A stretch of 46,589 nt of DNA from Cladosporium sp. IMV 00045 (lineage: Eukaryota > Ascomycota > Dothideomycetes > Cladosporiales > Cladosporiaceae): positions 17,044 to 63,632 of the forward strand of contig MSJI02000513.1 of NCBI GenBank assembly GCA_001931905.2. Direction: 5' to 3'. The notes beneath the pieces were generated by a model. It saw nothing but the letters and a program-made list of their open reading frames with translations, searched no databases and was not told where the DNA came from. Below are positions 9,795-17,854 of this stretch, piece after piece; within the stretch, counting starts at the first letter, position 1; the number at the start of each line of letters is the position of its first letter. The position numbers and the translations under genes were made by a program.

Positions 9795-11428
9795 GGTTGG
9801 CGTGGGTAATGCGCCGCTTTTCTCTGGGAATGTGTCATGGGCAGGATGGAGGATGGGGGACGTTGGAAGTTGGAGTACAGCTCCACTGTGTTCTGGTACT
9901 ACTAAGCGTAGTTTATCGAGATAGATGAGTTGCGACTTGGTGAATGGCTGATGTATAACAGCACTTTTCGTGATGGCAGTGTTGGGCGTGAAGCAACAAG
10001 ACCGATATGACTGTCCCACCGTTTGATCGAATGCCTCTTGGATGGCAAGGATGGCATACTCACGGATGATTCGATCGATGGGGCAGTGTCAGTCGAATTT
10101 CTGGGCAAACAATGTCATCAAAGACAAGCGCCCACGGCGCAGAAGAACCATGCTGCTGCCTGCGAACATGAGTAATTGCATTGACACTGCCACATTGGCA
10201 TCCGCGAACAAGCATCTCGTTATTATTCAAGCCGACATGGCGGCGAAGCAGGGATCGACCAACTAAACACACAAGAGGAGAGAATGTCCATAGGAGCCGA
10301 CACGTCCCGGACGCCCGCCTCCCCTTACATAATGAAACCCGTGACGTCTATCAGTGGAGCATGTTCGCCCAGCATATCTCCTACGCCGCCGTGGAAGATA
10401 TGCATGTTTAGTGTAAACAGGCGCATTGGGCGCATTGGCATGCACAAATACTGACTGTGCATTTCCGGCTATCTGGCCTATCTCTGCCAGTACCCACCGG
10501 AGAGAGGCTTATCGCGAAAAACTGGATATCGACGAGATATTTCTATTGCTGTGCATGCGCGCGAAGAAGAGGGCTCGCACGCATGAGATGCCTATCCTCT
10601 GAAATGCCATTACTCTATCAGGCAATTTACAAGGGTACGGCGATCGAATCCTCTCGATGATTGATGACCAAGCCTTTCTGCCACAAATCGGACCGGGAGA
10701 TGATCGCCGGCTAAGGCTTTTTGGCTATCTTTGCCAAAGTCAACCTCACGACACATCCGCGTATTCGAATGGCAGTGCCCGTCTATAGGCTAGGACGTCA
10801 CACTCAGACGCCGACTGTGTCAGCAGCGTTTTTCGATACCCACTCGCGCCCACGAAGGCGCTGAATACCCTCGGCAACCCCGCGTACGACTGTGGAGAGA
10901 AGCATGGAGAAATATGGAGATGGATGGGGGAGAGTTGGCAACGTGGAATGCGAGGGGCGCTCGGAGGAAGAAAAAAGGCCGCGCATGAACCGTGGAGCGG
11001 ATCGTGCGAAGCCCTGTTCTTCGCCGCGGGCTCCGGCATTTATATGGATCGACATAGATTTTCCTTTGACAGCAAAAATCTCCCCGGGTAGACTACTATT
11101 CGGACTAGTGAAGACTTACTAGTCCGCCTGGCATGTCGACCTCGCAGGACGAATCACGAAGCATGGAGTTCGGTATCCGTCAGAGGAGAATCCACATATC
11201 GCGAAATATGCCCACATTCCGCGAAAGCGCGCCCTATTCTTCGTCATTGTAGTAATGCGCGAAAGTCGATACGATGAAGAAGAAGTAGATCGGGGTTTGG
11301 GTGTCTTCTCTAAACGACTCCTTCCCCTTTCATCTAAACCGGGCCATGCAAAATTTGCCCTTGACTTGACATCGTATTCCACTCATTCAATGACAAGACT
11401 GTGAGCAAATCAGATCACATCAAGAAAC
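9795..11428. other. Long intergenic region upstream of the permease
   Basis: 1.6 kb without a gene I can support. Short open frames on both strands have no family signal. One minus-strand stretch near 10000-10085 reads plausibly (it contains REYAILAIQEAFDQ) but runs into stops on both sides and I cannot extend it. The right part should contain the permease promoter, including a perfect 9-bp inverted repeat at 11101-11126 described separately. Confidence 0.35.
11101..11126. repeat. Perfect inverted repeat, 9-bp arms, upstream of the permease
   Basis: CGGACTAGT (11101-11109) is followed after 8 nt by its exact reverse complement ACTAGTCCG (11118-11126). It lies about 300 bp before the permease ATG. 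The outer CGG...CCG ends are the triplets that Zn2Cys6 dimers recognise, so an operator is possible; a chance palindrome cannot be excluded. Confidence 0.5.
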
Positions 11429-13355
11429 ATGTCTACCAACGAACTCAGCCAGACTCGAGACGACTCGTTGTTGAGAGGCAACGTCGACCAGAAGCACGTC
11501 AACCCTCCGGAGGACCAGATTGATCATGACTTACCCCATGACAAGGAAGGGGACGTCGAGAGCCTCCAGCTCGGGAGGAAAGTCACCATCGTCGACCCTG
11601 TCTTTGGCGAGATCGAAGAAGGCGGCCCAAACTACCGGAATGTAAGTTCTGAAATCCAGACGCTGTGACCCACGGACCATTAACAAAGCCAGGTCGGTTG
11701 GATAGGAACCGCAATCATCATGATGAAGACCCAGATCGGTATTGGAGCGCTGTCCATACCAGGCGCTTTCGACGTTCTGGGTCTGATTCCAGGCGTTATC
11801 ACTCTCATTGCGGTAGCGATAATAACAACGTGGAGCGACTACATCGTAGGGTGCTTCAAGCTCAACCACCCGACGGTGTATGGGCTTGATGACTCTGGTC
11901 ACATCATGTTTGGAAAGCTTGGCCGTGAGGTCTTCGGCATTGCTTTCTTCCTGTGTAAGTCTGATTGATGAATTGGTAGACTTACTGTTGCAACAGGCTG
12001 ACGACCCTTCGCGCAGACTATGTGTTCGTCGCAGGCTCCAGCATTTTGAGCACTTCCATCAGTCTCAACGCCTTGTCTGAGCATGGAACGTGCACAGCAG
12101 TTTTTGTAGCAGTAGGCGCCTGCGCAGCGTTCTGCCTGGCTTCCATCCGCACCCTTGCAAAAATCAGCTGGCTCGCAGCGGCAGGTGCAGTCAGCATCCT
12201 TGTCTCACGTGAGTCGACCTGCCCACCTCTTTAGCGATCACGACAATCAACTGACTCCCGTCCGCAGTCTTCATCGTGACCGTATCTGTTGGCCTTACCG
12301 ACCGCCCGGCATCCGCTCCTCAAGAAGGCCCATTTGTCCCAGACTACGAGGTCATAGCCCACCCCAATTTCGCCCAAACGATGTCCGCCGTCTCTACCAT
12401 CATCTTCGCCTTCTCCGGAACCCCAGCTTTCTTCCCGATCGCATCAGAGATGAAGAACCCAAAGCACTACCCGCGCTCGATGCTCATCTGCCAAGCGACC
12501 GTTTTCACAGTGTACCTCGTCGTGGGCGTCGTCGTGTATTATTTCTGCGGATCCTACGTTGCTTCTCCGGCTCTGGGGTCTGCTGGTGATCTGATCAAAA
12601 AGGTGTGCTATGGAATCGCCCTGCCAGGACTGTTAGTTACGGAGATGATTGCTTGCCATGTGAGTACCGTGTTGGATTTGTATGGGATGATCGAAAGTGG
12701 GTGCTGATGTGTCATCGTTTAGATGCCGGCCAAATACGTCTTCATCCGCATTTTGCGAGGATCAAGACATCTTACTGCCAACACGATCACGCATTGGGTC
12801 ACCTGGCTGTCTTGTACAGGCGGCACTGTCATTGTCGCGTACATTATTGCGAGCGCAGTTCCTAGGTTCGATAGCTTGGTATCGCTCATCGGTGCTTTGC
12901 TGGGAACACTGATCTGCTTACAACCGGTAAGCTTGAAATTATTCATGATACCATGAGAGAGTACTAACCATTCGGCAGTATGTGTCAAATCGCCCCATTT
13001 GCGCCACATTTCCTCGTTTGAATCGAAAAATCTCGCCCCTCTATGCAACATGCAGAAATCCCTACGCACCTATAGAAATCCCTCCGCACCATACCGCCAT
13101 TGATATACCAAGCAAATAACTGACCGTTCTCACAGCATGGGCTGCATGTGGCTCTACGACAACTGGGTTTCCGACAAGACGCAAAGAGACTGGCGATGGT
13201 ATTCCATGGTAGGGTGGAGTGTTTTCGTCATCGTCTTCGGAACGTTCTGCATGATCGGCGGCACGTACGGTGCAATCGTCGGCCTGATCGCTGATTACTC
13301 GGGAGATGATCCTGCGTCCTCGTGGTCGTGTGCGGATAATTCCAACTCTACGTAG
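11429..13355 (+). CDS. Amino acid permease, AAAP family (Aa_trans)
   Basis: Proton-coupled neutral amino acid transporter of the Aa_trans family, membrane protein with about 11 segments after a hydrophilic N terminus of about 70 residues. My exons: 11429-11641, 11693-11954, 12017-12208, 12268-12659, 12723-12926, then a join to 13136-13355; introns are 51-63 bp with good signals. Family hallmarks are GWIGTAIIMMKTQIGIGALS at the first helix, a GTPAFFPIASEMKNP loop and MGCMWLYDNW near the end. The last junction is odd: splicing exon 5 directly to 13136 shifts the frame, and the only in-frame model I find needs a 5-nt exon (12979-12983) between introns 12927-12978 and 12984-13135. With it the protein is 495 residues. 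The alternative is a disruptive insertion that removes the last helices. Confidence 0.85.
13054..13092. repeat. Two-copy 20-bp tandem repeat inside the last permease intron region
   Basis: AGAAATCCCTACGCACCTAT at 13054-13073 is followed at once by AGAAATCCCTCCGCACCAT at 13074-13092, differing at two bases. It sits in the unusually long non-coding stretch before the last permease exon and could mark a local duplication or insertion. Confidence 0.7.
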
Positions 13356-13899
13356 AGCGTGGAGGATTGTTTGCGTCGAGGACAGGCCGTAGACCAGGTG
13401 TCTCTTTACTTTTATGTAGGCCTTGTTCAAGCATTCCAATAGATGTTCCAGCGCGAAATTGATCTTCACTACCTGTTTAACATATCGCAGACCCGGTACG
13501 TAGACAGCGTGTTGTAACGAGATGAGCTCGGTCATTGTGCAGAAAGCGTGTCTGTGCCACTCTTGGTGGGTGATTTTACTCATGAAGTTAGTTCCCGTGG
13601 AGAGCCTCACCCGGGCCAGTTGATAAATGTTAGCCATTTCAGTAAGCCCGAAACGCGCTTTGACATGAACATGAAAGCATACGTGCCTTGACCTACCTTT
13701 GGATCCATCTTGGCCGCCTCCGAAGAGGACGTTTCACCCTGACACCGCGCTGAGGTGTGGATCCATCGTCAGGTGGGGTTTTTATAGAGGTTTGCCCGAG
13801 CCTCTGTAGTGACAGCAGCAGAGCAGCGAATGTGTTGTTTTGAGTGAAAGCAGCATTGTGTGAAGCGAGCAGCATGTTTTGTAGCGAGCAGCATTGATT

Positions 13900-14680
13900 T
13901 GAGCGTCTTGAAGACTTGACGCTCAGCCGTAAAGCGACTGTGATGTTGCTTTTTTGTATGGTTTTGTGACGGCTTTGGTTTGCAGGCGGCTGATGATGCT
14001 CTCTGCATGATTTTGACCTTTGACGAGAGCATGCTCGATCGTCATGTCGTTTGAGTCTTTGGGAGCGAGATTTGCTCGACCAAAGAACTGACTGCTTTTG
14101 TGGCAGGAGGCTGGTAATGCCTGACTGCCATGATGCTGGTTTTCTGGGAGACTGAAGATGCTCGACCAGAAGCCATCGGTTGTGACGCGCAGGAGTCTAG
14201 TGATGCTCACAGGCGCTTGATGGTCTTAATATTGCAGCGAGAGTCTAATATGCTCAATCGCCGTGGTGCTGTGCTTGGGACACCATTGATTGCTCAACCA
14301 TGCAAGTCTTGTGATTGGTGATGAGAGTCTGATGATGCTCAATCGCCATGATGCTGTGCTCGGGAGCGTTGTGATTGCTCAACCGGGCAAATTTTGTGAT
14401 GATGTTGATAGCGAGAGTTTGAGATTCTCGATCGACGTGATATCATGCTTGGGAGACTAGTGATTGCTCCACCATGCAGAATTTGTGGTAATGTTGGTGA
14501 CGAGAGTTTGAAGATGCTCAATCGTCTTAAAAGCCGTGCTCAAGAGCGTAGTGAATGCCCAAACCATGCAGGGTTTGTGGTGATGTTGCTAGCGAGAGTG
14601 TAGAGATTCTCAATCGCAGTGATGCTGTGGTCGGGAGCGTTGTGAAGGCTCAACCGTGCATCATTGATGTGAGGTGTTGT
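13900..14680. repeat. Decayed tandem array, unit about 84-92 bp
   Basis: A recurring block contains GCGAGAGT(C/T)T, then GATGCTCAATCGCC, then TGCT(C/T)GGGAGCGTTGTGATT, then GCTCAACCATGCA, then TTTGTGATGATGTTG. The GAG that follows GCGA or its equivalent recurs at 14241, 14325, 14415, 14504 and 14596, spacings 84, 90, 89 and 92 bp. Weaker copies extend left through 14150 and 14027 to about 13900. Copies differ by many substitutions and small indels, so the array is old. No single long frame runs through it on either strand, so it is probably a non-coding satellite rather than a repeat protein. Confidence 0.75.
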
Positions 14681-14750
14681 TGGATTTTGTTGTGGCTGGA
14701 AGTCTGGTGACCGACTTGACCAGCTGGTGGGTTTTGATGAACCGCACCAT

Positions 14751-14881
14751 GAGTCGAAAGGGGCATCACTCCCACATCGAAAGTGAAGTGTGAAATTCTT
14801 GACTGCGCTCACGTCCACCGGGGCATCACTCCCGGTGCGGCAGGACCAGTCCATCCTTGCTACTGGGGCATCACCCCCAGT
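14751..14881. repeat. Three hairpins sharing a GGGGCATCAC core
   Basis: Cores at 14760-14773, 14820-14833 and 14865-14878. Copy 2 folds as CACCGGG / CCCGGTG around GCATCACT; copy 3 as ACTGGGG / CCCCAGT around CATCAC. Both have perfect 7-bp stems whose outer pairs differ in a compensating way while the loop is kept. Copy 1 keeps the core but has only a 3-4 bp GGG/CCC stem. The core occurs nowhere else that I can see in the window. Confidence 0.7.
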
Positions 14882-14922
14882 TCAGCATCGGGATGAACGG
14901 CTTGGTGACGGCCATGCGATCA

Positions 14923-15069
14923 TTGCACGCGCCAAATAGCGTCGGCAATGTCGTCAAGGCCTTCCGTTCCATTGCCATACTTTGTCTCTTGGAACGTGCA
15001 CCAAATCGCCCGCTCTTTCAGCTCGTTCTCTTGTCTGCGGTATTGTGGATCGAAACCGTCGCGTAGCCC
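14923..15069 (-). other. Coding-like fragment, 49 codons, unrecognised
   Basis: Minus-strand frame between in-frame stops at 15070-15072 and 14920-14922. The translation has normal protein composition (it contains DGFDPQYRRQENELKERA and GLDDIADAIWRVQ) and ends with a stop, as a last exon would. A possible acceptor (CCTGAG) lies at its upstream edge, but I could not find a convincing preceding exon. It may be the 3' exon of a small gene or a remnant. No family recognised. Confidence 0.3.
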
Positions 15070-15654
15070 TCAGGCCGCGATTAAATTTACGGCAGAGGGC
15101 GTTGCGGACAGAGCGGCTAGCAAAGGCGTCAGTAAGGTGTGTTGGTCAACAAATCTGCGAGTGCAAGCCAGCAGAAGAGACAACCAGATGTCGTTTCATG
15201 TCAGGACCAGAATCACAAGGAGAAAAGCCCAGGAATTCTTGAAACCCGCTTATCTGGAGAAGAGAAGCCGAGATGCAAGTGTTGTTCGTTTAGGCTTTCG
15301 CGCAATCCCGCCCAGTCGCGATCTTGCCACCTTGCGGTGGAAGCAGACAGTCGTATCGCAAGCAACACCAATTTGCCAGGAAGATTTCTGAAGTAACCAC
15401 TGTCGCATCGCAATATAGTCGTCGCCAGCGACAGTTCTCCGAGAATACCGGGCGTCGCAAGAGTCCAGAGACGCTGGTTGTAGCACCACCAGCTGGATCT
15501 TGCCAGAAGGGAAGAGCAGCAGTAATGGTACTTACAGAAAGCGTCTGCATTCAAGGCAAGACATTTTGTTGCTCTTATCAATTTTGGTATTGATAAATTT
15601 GTTGTTTTGGTGATGTCGCTGCTCTGCTACTGGTGCTGTGTTGGTGGTGGTGGC

Positions 15655-15679
15655 GCTGCTGCTGCTACTGCTGCTGCTG
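15655..15679. repeat. CTG-rich trinucleotide microsatellite
   Basis: About eight GCT/CTG units with one ACT interruption. On the minus strand it would encode a poly-Ser run in a short frame I do not believe is a gene. Confidence 0.75.
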
Positions 15680-16162
15680 GAGGTTTTGGAGAAATTTGGA
15701 TAGAGAGAAAGGAAGGGGGACGGCGTTCTTTTGTAGGGACCTACAAGGGCATTTGCTTGGCAATCTGTGCTGACCATCGTTATCGTTCTGGTGTCTTTTA
15801 AAGATGACTCTTACGGTGTTGCTTCCCGTCCATACTGATATTGCTTACCACCCGCAAGCGCGACGCGTCGCGCTGACATGCAAAGCCAGCGGGCCAATGA
15901 ATGCGATGAGAATAAGAATACCTGACATTTTGCGGATTGTGCGTGACAATTCTCATTGCTCAAATGACAGTTGTTCGTAGAAAGGAAACACGTGCGTCCG
16001 GAGATAAGATAGACTGGTGGGAAGACGGAGTTTGGACGGCCAGTACCCAGTTCGATGTCGGCTTTGGTATGGGCGTGTTCCGAGGTGTGCTCGACATGTC
16101 CTATGCCAGAACTTAGAGGACTGCAGACGGGAAGACAGACTCCTATCATTGAGAGTCTCGGT

Positions 16163-16581
16163 TCATGCTTCTGTTATTGCGCGGTCAATTTTCCCAAGTA
16201 CTGGCGATCGCACGCCGTGCGGTTCTTGCTTCAGGCGAGGCACCCTGTAGAGGCGAGGAATGTCCCAGTATGTCTGTCTTCTTGCAGAGATCCAGTGCCA
16301 GATGGCGTGAGCTCCATGATCGCAAAGGCTTACTCGTAGATCTCGAGAATCTCGATGAAGCACTCTGCGCTTTCCCAGCGTCCCAAGCAACCTGTCGTGC
16401 ATGCAGTATCACCGAAGTTCCCAATCGCATTTCGCAATCAGTCCACGACGCTGTCTCTTTTCCGATCTCCAGTCGCACCCAATAAGAGCTTCTCAGTCGT
16501 CATATTCGTCAACATGGCAAGCACATTCCAATACCTGGGCAACGTGTCCACAGTCGCGAGCCAGCCTGCGACGCGCCTCAT
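16163..16581 (-). CDS. Small hypothetical protein, probably three exons
   Basis: Unrecognised. Two adjacent minus-strand segments join in frame over a clean 53-bp intron (16281-16333; GTAAGC..AAG): the upstream piece ends AECFIEILEIYE and the downstream piece (16163-16280) reads RQTYWDIPRLYRVPRLKQ and ends at a TGA. Upstream, the same frame carries WLATVDTLPRYWNVLAML after an ATG at 16581, but a TGA at 16438-16440 interrupts it. Either a further intron of about 109 bp (donor near GTGCGA, acceptor ACGACAG) removes this stop, giving about 92 residues, or the gene is dead. Further upstream the frame again looks coding but has another TGA at 16600-16602, which fits decay. No signal peptide or domain is evident. 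The amino-acid composition, not homology, is my main evidence. Confidence 0.4.
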
Positions 16582-17854
16582 AAACCCACCGTACGCCTTT
16601 CAAAGCGCCAAGAGCCGGACCAAAAACGAGACGTGAAGTCGTAGAAATGGACCGGAGCGTGGTCACTCAGAGTTCGACGGAGTGCCATCCACTTGCACGT
16701 GTGCCGGGCCGTTGCAGCCTCGCGCGCGGGCGGCAAATGGCAGGGCCCATGCGACGGGCTTTTGAGACACGAAAGGAACAGAAGAATCACATGCCTTGAA
16801 TAATGTTCTTCGAAACGAGAGAAAGAGAACCGGCATCCACCATGATTAGCTACCTCATATCATTGTATAGACGGTATTCTTGGAGAAAATATCAGCGAGT
16901 GCTGTGCTTCAAGTCCAAGGTCGAATGCAGCGAATGCTAACCCTACTTACCCCAAGCTTAACCCTAAGCGAGAATCCTCTCGATGAATAGTGCCGCAATC
17001 GTGTACCATCAGGGCATTGTGTAAGGTTCTATACATATCAAGATGATCGGTGATTCTGGGAGAATGTCTCTGTGGTTGTTGGAAGTCGATATAATCAATG
17101 CAGTCCGATTAGGGTCGCTGTTGTGCTCATCTTGGATTAAGCGGATACGAAACCAAATGAGCTTCATCGACTACACTCATCCAAGCAGCAATTCCGTTGG
17201 AAAACCACAACAAGCAACCACATCACACAAAACACCATTGAATGACCGCTGGGGGGGGTTTTTTTTTTTTAAAAAAAAAAAACAAGTTTTCATTCATTAC
17301 TACCTACTGCTAAACTTCGCTGGTTCAAGGAAAAGAGAAGAGGAGTACCTAACGCTTCAGCAGTAGAGACCCATAGAAAGTGATCTGATGAACGCATCGC
17401 ATCGCCAGAGCCCGCTCGCGTCCCCACTCCCCGTATGCCCCTAACACCGTCGCCAAAAACAAAGTAAGAAAAGGAAACAAAGCCAGAGTAACGCAGCCTG
17501 GAGCAAGCAAGCCTTTGCAAGCCTGCGAAGGGTATAGGGCTGCGCACCCGTGTGAATTGAGCAGAAATGTGTGACAGAGCAGAACCGTATAAGAGAAAAG
17601 CAAATGCAAGCTATTGCAGCCGCCCGCAGTCGTTGATGTAGAGCAAAGCGCCGTTTGCCCATGCTTTTAGAACGCAGAACGCCGCCGCAGTGAATTTGGA
17701 AGGTTGAATGAACAGAACAGCCAAACGCTAGCATTTGACGTGTTGTATTGTTCGTGGTTGTTGTATGGTCGTTATCAAGCATCGAGCTCACAACCATTGG
17801 TGGACCGAGCAAGTCGAGACCCAAAAGTGCGGAGTTGGAATGAGCTCAAACGCA
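16582..17854. other. Gene-free stretch between hypothetical gene and Tps3-like gene
   Basis: 1.27 kb containing the 3' flank of the trehalose gene. It includes a homopolymer block at 17251-17282 and, near 16937-16973, two TAACCCT units that resemble telomere repeat but are too few to call an interstitial telomere. No gene found. Confidence 0.4.
17251..17282. repeat. G8-T12-A12 homopolymer block
   Basis: Eight G, then twelve T, then twelve A with no interruption. The T12A12 part is a perfect 24-bp palindrome. Such runs are often miscounted by sequencing or assembly, so exact lengths are doubtful. Confidence 0.85.

Larger units (their letters stand above)
13356..16162. other. Gene-poor island with repeats and coding remnants
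   Basis: 2.8 kb with no intact gene I can support. It holds a decayed tandem array (about 13.9-14.68 kb), three related hairpins (14.75-14.88 kb), a coding-like fragment on the minus strand (14923-15069) and a CTG-rich microsatellite (15655-15679). No transposase, reverse transcriptase or terminal repeats are visible. Confidence 0.5.

Noticed and set aside
9297..10019. 240-codon frame antisense to the HIT-domain gene
   Set aside because: Most of it is the reverse-complement shadow of a GC-rich real gene; it lacks an independent start or domain.
10060..10272. 70-codon minus-strand frame with a possible donor near its end
   Set aside because: Small pieces look protein-like but stops interrupt every extension and I cannot build a spliced model.
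16935..16975. Telomere-like TAACCCT units
   Set aside because: Only two imperfect units separated by unrelated sequence; below what I would call an interstitial telomeric repeat.
13356..17854. Transposable element hypothesis for the gene-poor island
   Set aside because: I found no transposase or reverse transcriptase motif, no long terminal repeats or inverted ends, and no target-site duplication.
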